A stretch of DNA of 64,000 nucleotides from Chryseobacterium aquifrigidense (GTDB lineage: Bacteria; Bacteroidota; Bacteroidia; Flavobacteriales; Weeksellaceae). The translations under genes were made by a program, and so were the position numbers. Below are positions 8,528 to 17,125 of this stretch, piece after piece (position 1 is the stretch's first letter; every line of letters begins with the position of its first letter). Below the pieces are notes generated by a model. It made no database searches, was not told the origin of the DNA, and saw only the letters and a program-made list of their open reading frames with translations. Location: the NCBI RefSeq assembly GCF_006716485.1, contig NZ_VFPD01000001.1:334760-398759 (forward strand), written 5' to 3'.

Positions 8528-9472
8528 CTAATGAGAATCATTATCAACGATGTTTTTATTCTTCTTTTTATAGAAATAATATCCAATACCGGCAATCAGG
8601 AATAAAGGCCATAAGGGTAGGATAAACAGGAATATGGAAGTAATAACATCCCAGCCGGATTCAATGGCAGCAAGTGACTTTCCACCGAAAGTTTTAGGCT
8701 CTGTTTCTGTTTTAGCTTTTTCACTGATATTTACATTGATCGTACAGATCGCATTGTCCATATAGTTACGCCCTGAAACCTGAATATCTTTTGTATCAAT
8801 ATCTCCAACATTGCTATTGATATCCTCCATTAAGCCATCAAAATGCTGCATAGGAACTTTGATATCCAGACTGTATACTTTTTGGTCTTCTCCATCAGGG
8901 CTTGCTGATTCCACATAAGACAGATTTTCACTTTTGATATAACCGTTATTTCTGTTAGCTTCCTCTCGGATAATTTCCTTCACCGTTTCAGCATTTTCAG
9001 CTCTTATCACCAAATATCCTGATTTTACCATTTTATCTTTGGACATATTCAGTTTATAGCTGTCATTTTTAGGCTTTTCTCTGTAAATAATTTTGGTTTC
9101 TTTAATAACCTTTGGGGCTGGAGCTTTTACTGCAATTTTTTCAGATCTTTTCTCCATAGAATCCTTTTTCTCTATTTTGGATTCCAGTTTTGTAGCAGCT
9201 ATTTTATCAGATAAAGAGTCCACCATTTTGGAGGTGTGTTCTATCTTTTGCCGGATGTCATTTTTTGTATTTTCAAAATCTTTTATTTTAATACTGGCCG
9301 AATCAAGAACTTTGTCTGCTGTTTTACTGACATGATCAATGGTTTCTGTAGCCACTGTGGCAGCACTGTCTGCGGAATAGATTGCTTCATTTATTTTATC
9401 CTGTGTAGCTTCTGCTTTTTTACACATAATGAAAGTGCCTGATATGGCAGCGAGTAATATGAACTTTTTCAT
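8528..9472 (-). CDS. DUF4349-like lipoprotein with C-terminal membrane segment
   Basis: This 314-residue protein begins MKKFILLAAISGTFIMCKK, a lipoprotein-like signal with Cys17, although Met at -1 is unusual. A charged helical region (about 25-130) is followed by a domain resembling DUF4349: VKSGYLVIRAENAETVKEI, NNGYIKSENLSY, then LDIKVPMQHFDGLM and GDIDTKDIQVSGRNYMD. A strong membrane segment lies near the C-terminus (about 280-302), followed by KKKNK. The double anchoring suggests an envelope protein. No enzymatic motif is visible. The gene stands alone, between a convergent small membrane protein gene and release factor 3. Confidence 0.7.
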   Translation of the reverse strand: MKKFILLAAISGTFIMCKKAEATQDKINEAIYSADSAATVATETIDHVSKTADKVLDSASIKIKDFENTKNDIRQKIEHTSKMVDSLSDKIAATKLESKIEKKDSMEKRSEKIAVKAPAPKVIKETKIIYREKPKNDSYKLNMSKDKMVKSGYLVIRAENAETVKEIIREEANRNNGYIKSENLSYVESASPDGEDQKVYSLDIKVPMQHFDGLMEDINSNVGDIDTKDIQVSGRNYMDNAICTINVNISEKAKTETEPKTFGGKSLAAIESGWDVITSIFLFILPLWPLFLIAGIGYYFYKKKNKNIVDNDSH

Positions 9473-9688
9473 AACATTAATTTTTTTGATGAAGTAAAAT
9501 TAGAAGGGAAGTTCTTGTAAAGATTGTAAATAGAATGTATTGTGCTGGTAAAATAGTAACTGTTATATTTTCAGTGTTTTGTATTTGTTTTACAAAAGAT
9601 TTACAAAGCGTTTTTCTGAATTTGAGGTATTGAAATTATTCTAAAGCTTTGTCTTTTTACTCAATAGTAGTTTGGAAATCTAAAAATT

Positions 9689-9740
9689 CCCATCCTCTGG
9701 AGGGGTGGCGAAAATTCAAAAGAGTTTTAACGGGGTGGTT
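9689..9740 (+). repeat. Dispersed 52-bp repeat (GGGGTGGCG family), copy 1
   Basis: The element contains a CTGGAGGGGTGGCGAAAATT core and a second GGGGTGG about 30 nt later. Two further copies in this window lie at 35439-35491 (minus) and 63777-63831 (plus). The two GGGGTGG boxes are direct repeats around an AT-rich centre. Confidence 0.8.
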
Positions 9741-9751
9741 TCATACTATAC

Positions 9752-9783
9752 AAAAAAAAAATCCGCAGAAAACTTCTGCGGAT
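9752..9783 (-). terminator. Terminator of release factor 3
   Basis: A 10-bp stem (9761-9770 with 9774-9783) is preceded by nine or more A residues, which become the U-tract on the minus-strand transcript. Confidence 0.85.
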
Positions 9784-9831
9784 CTATAGGATAAACAATT
9801 TCGACTTTTAGCGATTTTGTCTGTTTACTTT

Positions 9832-11427
9832 TTAATTTTCTCTGAACTCACTGATGAAGTGTAATTTCACATTCGGGAATTTCTCCTGCGTCATATGAAT
9901 CGTGAAAGAAGAGTCTGCAAGGAATACCAGTTGATTGTATTTATCTCTCGCCAGGAATCTCTGCTTTAATCTTGCAAATTCTTTGAATTCTTCAGACTTC
10001 TCATCAGCTTCTACCCAGCAAGCTTTGTGCATAGATAGCGGTTCATAAGTACATTTTGCACCATATTCATGTTCTAAACGATATTGGATAACTTCATACT
10101 GAAGGGCACCTACCGTTCCGATAATCTTTCTTCCATTCATTTCAAGCGTAAACAGCTGTGCAACTCCCTCGTCCATCAGCTGATCAATACCTTTCGCCAA
10201 TTGCTTAGCTTTTAACGGATCATTGTTATTGATATAACGGAAATGTTCAGGAGAGAAGCTAGGAATACCTTTGAAACTTAGTTTTTCTCCACCAGTCAAT
10301 GTATCTCCGATTCTGAAACTTCCGGTATCATGTAAACCTACGATGTCACCAGGGAAACTTTCTTCCACCACTTCTTTTTTATCTGCAAAGAACGCGTTAG
10401 GAGAGGAGAATTTCATTTTTTTGCCTTCTCTTACCAATAAGTAATTTTCGTTTCTCTTGAAGGTTCCTGAAACAATCTTTACGAAAGCAAGCCTGTCTCT
10501 GTGCTTAGGATCCATATTCGCATGGATTTTGAAAACAAATCCTGTGAAAGAGCTTTCTTCAGGTTTTACCAGACGCGTGTCACTTTCTTTGGGCTGTGGC
10601 ATTGGAGCAATATCAATAAAAGCATCCAATAATTCACGTACCCCAAAGTTATTTAAAGCTGATCCGAAAAATACCGGCTGAAGATCTCCTTTCATATAAT
10701 CTTCACGGTTAAACTCAGGATAAACAGACTGGATCAGGTCCAGCTCTTCTCTTAAAGTTTTTGCCGCTTTTTCACCAATAACATCATCAATAGAAGTGTC
10801 ATTGATATCATCAAACTTAATAGAATCTCCAACTTTCTGCTTTTTCTCTTCTAAGAATAACTGAATATTGTCTTCCCAGATATTATAAATTCCCTGGAAA
10901 TCACTTCCCATACCAATTGGTAAAGAAAGAGGACAAACCGTTAATCCTAATTTTTGTTCTACTTCATCCAAAAGATCGAAGGCATCTTTACCTTCACGGT
11001 CCAGTTTATTGATGAATACCAACATCGGGATATTTCTCATTCTACAAACCTGAACCAGTTTTTCAGTTTGTTCCTCAACCCCTTTTGCAACGTCAATCAC
11101 CACAATTACGGAGTCTACAGCAGTTAATGTTCTGTAGGTATCTTCCGCAAAGTCCTTGTGACCAGGAGTATCGAGAATATTGATTTTGTGGTCTCTGTAT
11201 TCAAAAGCCAATACGGAAGTTGCTACAGATATTCCTCTCTGTCTTTCAATTTCCATAAAGTCGGAGGTAGCTCCTTTTTTTATTTTGTTGGATTTTACCG
11301 CACCCGCTTCCTGAATTGCTCCCCCGAAAAGAAGTAACTTTTCTGTAAGAGTTGTTTTTCCGGCATCCGGGTGGGAAATGATCCCGAAGGTCTTTCTTTT
11401 TTGTATTTCTTTGATTAAGTCTGACAT
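9832..11427 (-). CDS. prfC: Peptide chain release factor 3
   Basis: RF3 is the translational GTPase that recycles class I release factors from the ribosome. The 531-residue protein shows the G1 loop SHPDAGKTT (18-26), the G2-region TSDFMEIERQRGISV, G3 DTPGHKDF (86-93) and G4 NKLDREG (140-146). This is followed by beta-barrel domains and an RF3-specific C-terminal domain (GALQYEV, then YNQLVFLADS). Length matches E. coli RF3 (529). A promoter is visible just upstream and a terminator follows, so it is a single-gene unit. Confidence 0.97.
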   Translation of the reverse strand: MSDLIKEIQKRKTFGIISHPDAGKTTLTEKLLLFGGAIQEAGAVKSNKIKKGATSDFMEIERQRGISVATSVLAFEYRDHKINILDTPGHKDFAEDTYRTLTAVDSVIVVIDVAKGVEEQTEKLVQVCRMRNIPMLVFINKLDREGKDAFDLLDEVEQKLGLTVCPLSLPIGMGSDFQGIYNIWEDNIQLFLEEKKQKVGDSIKFDDINDTSIDDVIGEKAAKTLREELDLIQSVYPEFNREDYMKGDLQPVFFGSALNNFGVRELLDAFIDIAPMPQPKESDTRLVKPEESSFTGFVFKIHANMDPKHRDRLAFVKIVSGTFKRNENYLLVREGKKMKFSSPNAFFADKKEVVEESFPGDIVGLHDTGSFRIGDTLTGGEKLSFKGIPSFSPEHFRYINNNDPLKAKQLAKGIDQLMDEGVAQLFTLEMNGRKIIGTVGALQYEVIQYRLEHEYGAKCTYEPLSMHKACWVEADEKSEEFKEFARLKQRFLARDKYNQLVFLADSSFTIHMTQEKFPNVKLHFISEFREN

Positions 11428-11444
11428 ATCGTATTTTGAAGTTG

Positions 11445-11475
11445 CAAAAATCGTGATTTTTTACGAGGTTTTCAA
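11445..11475 (-). promoter_or_regulatory. Promoter of prfC
   Basis: Read on the minus strand: TTG (11475-11473), a 20-nt spacer and GATTTTTG (11452-11445). It differs from TAnnTTTG only in the first base. It leaves a leader of roughly 10 nt before the ATG. Confidence 0.5.
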
Positions 11476-11641
11476 ATTTAAATGACAACAATGCTTATCA
11501 GGTTGTAGAGTAGGTGAATAAAAGAGTTTTAGAAACAGTGGTTTTCCATTTATAATGACTCATTTTTTCTTCTTAAAAGTTACAGAATCTGAAGTATACT
11601 ATACATGGAAAAGTACATGGATTAAGGATGAATTTCTCACT

Positions 11642-12352
11642 CTAAATCAAAATCTTTATGACTAAAGTAAAAACGTAAATCAAACCTGCTGCAGCAAGGA
11701 TAAAAATAGCAGACATGACATATTCAAATATCCCAAATTCGGTTTTTTGCGGTTCTGAACTAAGATTGTACTGCTCAATAGTCTGCAGACTTATTTTCAG
11801 ATCGGGACGAAAATGCTGAATGCCTTTAAGAAAATGACGGTACAGCTCATATTGGTTACTTACAATAACCAGTTGCAAATTAAGATCTACAGGGGCTTGT
11901 ATAATTTTACCTGTTCTGTCTTTCTGGTAAATTTGCAATGTCGTTTTGCCGTACTTTACGGTCTGAGTGTTGAGGACAAATACATCGTCAGAAGAACTTT
12001 GAGTAGACTGAAGTTCCTCATATAATAGGGTGTCAATGATTGTATTCTGATTGTTATAGAAAGTAACTCCTTTTTCATCCACAACTGCTTTTCGGATTCT
12101 TTGTTTTTTTCTGTACGTTAAAGCCATTATCAAAGCGATAGCACAAAATATAAGAAGAAGCAAGGCAATAATTAATGTGAAAAAAATCCCGGGATCATTT
12201 TCCAAATATTGTCTGAAATGATTGTAAATATGACCGAAAATGACCCCGATTACCACAATAATCAGAATGATAGCGATCCAGATAATCCCCATTAAAAAAT
12301 AGGTAACAGGTTTATTGATTTTGGATTCTATGGCCTGGAATTTTTCTGTCAT
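11642..12352 (-). CDS. Membrane protein of unknown function, paralogue of the upstream gene
   Basis: The ATG at 12352 (MTEKFQAIES) is preferred over the longer frame because it lies 1 nt after the preceding gene's stop and matches that protein's N-terminus (QRIEST against QAIESK). The 236-residue protein has two N-terminal membrane segments (about 17-40 and 56-78), a cytosolic-type beta-rich middle (VVDEKGVTFYNN, YRHFLKGIQHFRPDL) and a C-terminal membrane segment. It shares these motifs with the gene at 12354-13058. The two form an operon from an old duplication. The middle region recalls PH-like domains of bacterial membrane proteins, but I cannot show that. Confidence 0.6.
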   Translation of the reverse strand: MTEKFQAIESKINKPVTYFLMGIIWIAIILIIVVIGVIFGHIYNHFRQYLENDPGIFFTLIIALLLLIFCAIALIMALTYRKKQRIRKAVVDEKGVTFYNNQNTIIDTLLYEELQSTQSSSDDVFVLNTQTVKYGKTTLQIYQKDRTGKIIQAPVDLNLQLVIVSNQYELYRHFLKGIQHFRPDLKISLQTIEQYNLSSEPQKTEFGIFEYVMSAIFILAAAGLIYVFTLVIKILI

Positions 12353-12353
12353 T

Positions 12354-13058
12354 TTAATTTTTGGTTTCAGATAATAAAAAAACAAAACCGCATATAAGCG
12401 CAGTAATAACAAGGGTAGCGAGAAATAAAAGCCAGCCTCCCGGAGAAATCCCTTTGCTGTTCACTTTCCATGTTTCCGTATCAATAGAATAGCTCCGGAA
12501 AACAAAAGGATCTATCGTTAAATCAGGGCGGAAAGTAACAATACCCTGCAGGAAATGGGCATACAAAGTCGATTTATTTCTTACCACCTTCAAAGGAAGA
12601 TTCATATCAATACGTCTGGTAGTTTCTTCCTTTTTCTCTGATAAGATTGTTATTTCCAGTAAAGGAGCAATACCTGATCCTACCGGATTGACTGTATAAA
12701 TATCAAAATTCTGTCTTGAAGGCCGGAGATCTGTATAGAGGATCTGATCCACAATTTCATTTCCTGAATTATAAAATAAAAGTCCGGTTTCGTCAACTAC
12801 AATTTTTTGGGCTGGCTTTTTCCGTTTGATCATAAAATAGCGGATAACAGGAATCAGAATCAGAAATGAAAGCCCCCAGCCGATCAGAGCAGGGTACAGC
12901 ATAGCTTCAAATCCTCTTTTATAAATTCCGTAAGCAGGACCTGCAACGAAAATCAAAGCGAAAGGAATAAAGATTACAAAGAAAAGCCCATTCAGAACAA
13001 CAGTCATTAATCTGTTGGTTGTAGACTCAATTCTTTGAAAAGGAGATTCTGTATTCAT
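12354..13058 (-). CDS. Membrane protein of unknown function, first gene of paralogous pair
   Basis: The 234-residue protein has two hydrophobic segments near the N-terminus (about 17-45 and 53-73) and one at the C-terminus (about 207-230), with the soluble part between them. Shared with its neighbour are VVDETGLLFYNSGNEIVDQILY (compare VVDEKGVTFYNN) and LYAHFLQGIVTFRPDLTID. Overall identity to the neighbour looks low outside these motifs, so the duplication is old. Stop and next start are 1 nt apart. It is divergent from the CPBP protease gene. No known function. Confidence 0.6.
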   Translation of the reverse strand: MNTESPFQRIESTTNRLMTVVLNGLFFVIFIPFALIFVAGPAYGIYKRGFEAMLYPALIGWGLSFLILIPVIRYFMIKRKKPAQKIVVDETGLLFYNSGNEIVDQILYTDLRPSRQNFDIYTVNPVGSGIAPLLEITILSEKKEETTRRIDMNLPLKVVRNKSTLYAHFLQGIVTFRPDLTIDPFVFRSYSIDTETWKVNSKGISPGGWLLFLATLVITALICGFVFLLSETKN

Positions 13059-13108
13059 TTTGTGATGTTCATGGATAAAGGAACGAAAATAAGAAAATCC
13101 TTTTTTAG

Positions 13109-13139
13109 TTGCCTGTAGCAGTCAAAAAAATTATCTTTG
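13109..13139 (+). promoter_or_regulatory. Promoter of the CPBP protease gene
   Basis: TTG (13109-13111), 20 nt and TATCTTTG (13132-13139) form a near-perfect Bacteroidota promoter. The in-frame ATG at 13137 overlaps the -7 box, so the true start must be the ATG at 13167. Confidence 0.7.
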
Positions 13140-13166
13140 TTTCTCATAAACTTTTACAGAGAAAGG

Positions 13167-13997
13167 ATGGAAAATAGCAAATATCCGAAGTTTACGTTTA
13201 CTTGGTTGGGCGGTGTTGTCTTGGTAGTTGGATTATTCGTGGGAACAATGGCTGTTTCTTTATTCAGTACTTTTTGGAAAGTGGTTTTCAGGGAAAATAT
13301 TGAATTGAAAGACTGGTTTCTGATGGTGGCGAATTCTGTAGGATTCCTTACTGCCATTGCCTTTTTTGACTTTTTCATTGTAAGACGTACTACGCAAAAG
13401 AGACTTAACTTTAACTTATCATCAGTTAATTTTTCAACCTATCTCCTCATATTTCCAATGATGGCGGGAATGATGTTTATTTCCGAATTTGTAGCCGCTC
13501 AGATCCCAACTACAGGGCCTTTTTTCGGCGATTTTTATGAATATTTTACCCAGCTGATGAGCCAATTGACAGATAATCCTGTTGTCATGATTATCATGAC
13601 CGTAATCATGGCTCCGATTTTTGAGGAAATTATATTCAGGGGAATTATTCAGAAAGGATTGATTAATAAGGGAGTAGAACCCTGGAAAGCGATTCTGTAT
13701 GCTTCCATTATTTTTGGAGTAGTTCACGGAAATCCATGGCAGTTTATCAGCGCTGTAATGTTGGGCTGTGTACTGGGATTGGTCTATCATAAAACAAAAT
13801 CTTTACTGATGCCGATATTGCTGCATGCATTTAATAATTTAACACTGTCGTTATTGGTTCTGTATGGTAAAGATGAGAGTTTTGCAAAAGTGCTTCATGT
13901 TTCGGAATGGCTTGTATTAGCTGTTGGAATTGTACTTTTCTCTCTGTTCTATTATCTCTTTATGAAAAAGTATAAAGTGCATTATGCTGAGATGTAA
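13167..13997 (+). CDS. CPBP-family intramembrane metalloprotease
   Basis: The start at 13167 (MENSKYPKF) is set by the promoter upstream. The 276-residue protein is strongly hydrophobic with about seven or eight membrane segments. Active-site motifs of the CAAX-protease/bacteriocin-processing (Abi) family are present in order: EEIIFRG (Glu153, Glu154, Arg158), VVHGN (His187) and HAFNN (His220, Asn224). These proteins are intramembrane glutamate or metal-dependent proteases; substrates in Bacteroidota are largely unknown. The gene is followed 41 nt later by rdgB on the same strand. Confidence 0.88.
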   Translation: MENSKYPKFTFTWLGGVVLVVGLFVGTMAVSLFSTFWKVVFRENIELKDWFLMVANSVGFLTAIAFFDFFIVRRTTQKRLNFNLSSVNFSTYLLIFPMMAGMMFISEFVAAQIPTTGPFFGDFYEYFTQLMSQLTDNPVVMIIMTVIMAPIFEEIIFRGIIQKGLINKGVEPWKAILYASIIFGVVHGNPWQFISAVMLGCVLGLVYHKTKSLLMPILLHAFNNLTLSLLVLYGKDESFAKVLHVSEWLVLAVGIVLFSLFYYLFMKKYKVHYAEM

Positions 13998-14038
13998 GTA
14001 ATCTGATTAAAAAAGTAAAATTGAAAATGAATATAGAA

Positions 14039-14614
14039 ATGGAATTATTAGTAGCTACACACAACGAACACAAAAAAGAAGAAATTCAACAGATCCTTGG
14101 AAGTGATTGCGTGGTGAAAAGCCTTACCGATTATAATATTCACGAAGAAATTGTGGAAGATGGCGATTCTTTTCATGCTAATGCCCTGATCAAAGCGAAA
14201 TATTGCTTTGAAAAGACCGGAATTCCAAGTCTGGGAGATGATAGCGGCTTGGTAGTAGAAGCTTTGGACGGAAGACCCGGGATTTTTTCTGCCCGTTATG
14301 CCGGAGATCATGATTTTGCAAAAAATATCGAAAAGGTATTGGAAGAAATGCAGGGCATTGAAAACAGAAAAGCTTATTTTGTGACGGTTCTGTGTTACTA
14401 TGATGAAAATGGCGCTCAATATTTTGAAGGCAGAGTTCACGGAAATTTACTGACAGAAAATAAAGGTTTCAAAGGCTTCGGTTATGATCCGATTTTTGTT
14501 CCTGAAGGTTATGAAAGAACTTTTGCTGAAATGGATCCCGAAGACAAAAATAAAATCAGTCACCGTAAACAGGCATTAGACCTATTTATGGATTTTTTAA
14601 AAGTAACTGATTAA
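14039..14614 (+). CDS. rdgB: Non-canonical purine NTP pyrophosphatase (RdgB/HAM1)
   Basis: This enzyme hydrolyses ITP, dITP and XTP to the monophosphate, keeping deaminated purines out of DNA. The start at 14039 gives MELLVATHNEHKKEE, which matches the family N-terminus (T/S-x-N substrate loop); an ATG at 14027 would add four residues. Signatures DDSGLVVEALDGRPGIFSAR and FGYDPIFVPEG, then KISHR, are all present. At 191 residues it has the usual length. It lies in a run of same-strand genes with RNase Z and TIGR02757. Confidence 0.94.
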   Translation: MELLVATHNEHKKEEIQQILGSDCVVKSLTDYNIHEEIVEDGDSFHANALIKAKYCFEKTGIPSLGDDSGLVVEALDGRPGIFSARYAGDHDFAKNIEKVLEEMQGIENRKAYFVTVLCYYDENGAQYFEGRVHGNLLTENKGFKGFGYDPIFVPEGYERTFAEMDPEDKNKISHRKQALDLFMDFLKVTD

Positions 14615-14656
14615 ATTTTAATATCAGGGTGAAATCCCTATTTATATTTTCTGTTG

Positions 14657-14664
14657 TACATTTG
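14657..14664 (+). promoter_or_regulatory. Possible -7 element before RNase Z
   Basis: TACATTTG matches TAnnTTTG and lies 18 nt before the TTG start codon, but there is no TTG at the -33 position. Confidence 0.35.
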
Positions 14665-14682
14665 TTATCATAAATTATTGAT

Positions 14683-15597
14683 TTGAGTACTTATTTAACA
14701 ATATTAGGCTTTAACTCTGCGATTCCGACCATCAACACATCACCCACAGCACAGCTGCTGGAAATGGAAGAAAGACTCTTCCTGATCGATTGTGGAGAAG
14801 GCACTCAGGTACAGTTGAGAAAGGCAAAAGCACGATTTTCAAAAATCAATCATATTTTTATCTCCCATCTTCATGGAGACCATTGTTTCGGGCTTCCGGG
14901 ACTTATAGCTTCTTTCAGACTTTTAGGAAGAGATATGCCTTTGCATGTGTATGGTCCTAAAGGAATTAAGAAGATGATGGAAACCATTTTTCAGATTACA
15001 GAAACCCATCGTGGTTTTGAAGTGGTTTATCATGAACTGGATAAAGATTATTCTGAAAAAATATATGAAGACAACAGAATAGAAGTATATACTATTCCGT
15101 TGGATCACAGGATTTACTGTAATGGGTATCTTTTTAAAGAAAAACCAAAAGACAGGCATCTTAATATGAAAGAGATTGCGAAGTACAGTGAAATTGAAAC
15201 CTGTGATTATCACAATATCAAAGCAGGGAAGGACTTTGTATTAAGCGATGGCTATGTTCTTAAAAATGAAATTCTGACTGTTGACCCGGCTCCGTCGGTA
15301 TCATATGCGTTTTGCAGTGATACCCGTTATCTGGAAAGTGTGATTCCTATTATTAAAAATGTAACGGTTCTTTATCATGAATCCACATTCCTGCATGATC
15401 TGAAAGAAATGGCAGATTATACCGGTCACACTACGGCTTTGGAAGCTGCTACCATTGCTCAGAAAGCTCAGGTTGGAAAGTTGATTTTAGGTCATTTTTC
15501 CAATAGATATGGAGATCTGACAGTATTTACGGATGAAGCGAGAGAAATATTTCCCAACACATTTTTACCAAAAGCATTGGAGAGTGTAAAGATTTAG
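14683..15597 (+). CDS. rnz: Ribonuclease Z (tRNA 3' endonuclease)
   Basis: RNase Z removes the 3' trailer of tRNA precursors. The start is a TTG: an in-frame TAA lies only 10 nt upstream and no ATG intervenes, while the product MSTYLTILGFNSAIPT fits the family N-terminus exactly. The zinc motif SHLHGDH is at residues 61-67. Further metal ligands lie in CSDTRYLE, YHESTFL and GHFSNRY, and GHTTA is also conserved. At 304 residues the length is that of the short bacterial form. The next gene begins 1 nt after the stop. Confidence 0.95.
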   Translation: MSTYLTILGFNSAIPTINTSPTAQLLEMEERLFLIDCGEGTQVQLRKAKARFSKINHIFISHLHGDHCFGLPGLIASFRLLGRDMPLHVYGPKGIKKMMETIFQITETHRGFEVVYHELDKDYSEKIYEDNRIEVYTIPLDHRIYCNGYLFKEKPKDRHLNMKEIAKYSEIETCDYHNIKAGKDFVLSDGYVLKNEILTVDPAPSVSYAFCSDTRYLESVIPIIKNVTVLYHESTFLHDLKEMADYTGHTTALEAATIAQKAQVGKLILGHFSNRYGDLTVFTDEAREIFPNTFLPKALESVKI

Positions 15598-15598
15598 A

Positions 15599-16375
15599 AT
15601 GAATATGTTGAAATTTGAAGAACTCAGAGATTTTCTCAACGAAAAAGCAGATCAGTATAACGCTCCTGATTTTATTGAAAATGACCCGATACAGATTCCA
15701 CATCGTTTTTCCTTAAAACAGGATATTGAGATTGCTGGATTTCTGGCCGCCACAATTTCCTGGGGAAACAGAAAGTCGATCATTAATTCTGCAGATAAAA
15801 TGCTTGATATTATGGGCAATTCTCCCTATGATTTTGTAATGAATTATGGTGAAAAAGATCTGGAAATGCTTCAGGATAAAAGTATTCACAGAACGTTTAA
15901 TGGGCAGGATTTTTCTTATTTTATCAGACAGTTTAACAGAATTTATAAAGAAAATGAAAGTCTGGAAAGTTTATTTAAAGTGAAACAATCTGAGAATAAT
16001 TTTCTCCACGCCATAGAAAGATTCAGAAGTGATTTCCTGGAAACGGAAAAACACAGAAGTCATAAACATATCAGTTCACCTTATAAAAATTCTTCTGCTA
16101 AAAGAATTATTATGTTTTTAAGATGGATGGTGCGTAAAGATAAACGGGGAGTAGATTTTGGAATATGGGAAAATATAGATCAGAAATATCTTTCCATTCC
16201 TCTGGATGTGCATACCGGAAATATCTCCAGAAAATTAGGGTTGGTTTCGCGAACACAGAATGACTGGAAAACGGTAGAGGAACTGGATATCGCCATCAGA
16301 AAATTTGATGAAAAAGACCCTGCAAAATATGACTTTGCATTGTTTGGATTAGGAGTGACAAAGGAACTGTTGTAA
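15599..16375 (+). CDS. TIGR02757 family protein (DUF2400)
   Basis: This 258-residue protein belongs to a Bacteroidota-rich family of unknown function. Recognisable stretches are the N-terminal QDIEIAGFLAATISWGNRKS, MLDIMGNSPYDFV, the middle KRIIMFLRWMVRKD, and the C-terminal PLDVHTGNISRKLGL and DFALFGLGVTKELL. The helical pattern and the final motifs recall HhH-GPD DNA glycosylase folds, which I offer as inference only. It begins 1 nt after the RNase Z stop, so translation is probably coupled. Confidence 0.85.
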   Translation: MNMLKFEELRDFLNEKADQYNAPDFIENDPIQIPHRFSLKQDIEIAGFLAATISWGNRKSIINSADKMLDIMGNSPYDFVMNYGEKDLEMLQDKSIHRTFNGQDFSYFIRQFNRIYKENESLESLFKVKQSENNFLHAIERFRSDFLETEKHRSHKHISSPYKNSSAKRIIMFLRWMVRKDKRGVDFGIWENIDQKYLSIPLDVHTGNISRKLGLVSRTQNDWKTVEELDIAIRKFDEKDPAKYDFALFGLGVTKELL

Positions 16376-16386
16376 AAATATAAAGG

Positions 16387-16932
16387 ATGAAAAAATATAA
16401 TGAAAAAACAGAAGTTCTTGAGAAGATAGCCGACAGCATTACCTCATGGATAGGATCTATTCAGTCCCTGATTGTCCATACATTGCTGTTCGTTACTTCG
16501 TTTTTACTTCCGATGCTGGATATCGTTGATTTTGATAAAATGCTTCTTATTCTGACTACGGTACTTTCTCTGGAAGCTATTTATCTTGCGATCTTCATTC
16601 AGATGTCTGTGAATAAAAGCCACGAGAAAATTGAAGATATTCAGGAGGATATTGAGGAGATCAGTGAAGATATCGAAGATATTCAGGAAGATCTTGAAGA
16701 AATCAGCGAAGACATTGAAGAGATCAACGAAGATATAGAAGATATCCAGGAAGATATTGAGGAAATCAACGAAGACGAAGATGAAGAAGATCATAATGAA
16801 AGAGCAAAAAATGTAATACTCAAAAGCAATGTAAGCTCGAACAAAAACGAAATAAAAGCCTTAAAAGATATTATCTCTCAGTTGCAGAATGAAATAGACC
16901 AGTTGAAAAAAGATGATAAAGAACCGGAATAA
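16387..16932 (+). CDS. DUF1003-like membrane protein with a perfect heptad coiled coil
   Basis: This 181-residue protein has two membrane segments (about 25-47 and 54-76) whose sequence, ending LSLEAIYLAIFIQMSVNK, resembles the DUF1003 membrane hairpin. It is followed by eight near-identical seven-residue units of the type EDIEDIQ/EDIEEIS (about 82-135), then a charged stretch and a second helical part. The heptads place Ile or Leu at regular positions and Asp/Glu elsewhere, so a long, very acidic coiled coil is predicted. The gene is 11 nt after TIGR02757 and ends in a terminator. Function is unknown. Confidence 0.65.
   Translation: MKKYNEKTEVLEKIADSITSWIGSIQSLIVHTLLFVTSFLLPMLDIVDFDKMLLILTTVLSLEAIYLAIFIQMSVNKSHEKIEDIQEDIEEISEDIEDIQEDLEEISEDIEEINEDIEDIQEDIEEINEDEDEEDHNERAKNVILKSNVSSNKNEIKALKDIISQLQNEIDQLKKDDKEPE
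16630..16788 (+). repeat. Internal 21-bp tandem repeats encoding the heptads
   Basis: About seven degenerate 21-bp units of the form GAAGATATTGAAGAxATC follow one another, with third-position changes between units. They encode the acidic heptads of the surrounding gene. Confidence 0.75.
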
Positions 16933-16947
16933 TGGCAGTTAAAGTTT

Positions 16948-16977
16948 AAACAGATCAATACGTTGGTCTGTTTTTTT
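16948..16977 (+). terminator. Terminator after the heptad-repeat gene
   Basis: An 11-bp stem (16948-16958 with 16963-16973, one G-T pair) with loop TACG precedes a run of T residues. Confidence 0.85.
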
Positions 16978-17125
16978 ATGGGTTAATTTCTGTTCAAAAT
17001 GATTTGCGGAAAATGTAATAATAAGAAAAAAATGTTGTGAATCTACCTGTCAGATTATAAAATAGTAATGTTAAAGGCTGATTTAGTATAATTATTTTTG
17101 CTACATTTGAACAAATGAAAACAAA

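Noticed and set aside
13137..13166. Longer start for the CPBP protease at 13137
   Set aside because: That ATG overlaps the -7 box TATCTTTG, so it would precede the transcript start.
16630..16788. CRISPR-like or minisatellite array in non-coding DNA
   Set aside because: The 21-bp units keep frame and amino-acid pattern within an intact gene, so they are protein repeats.
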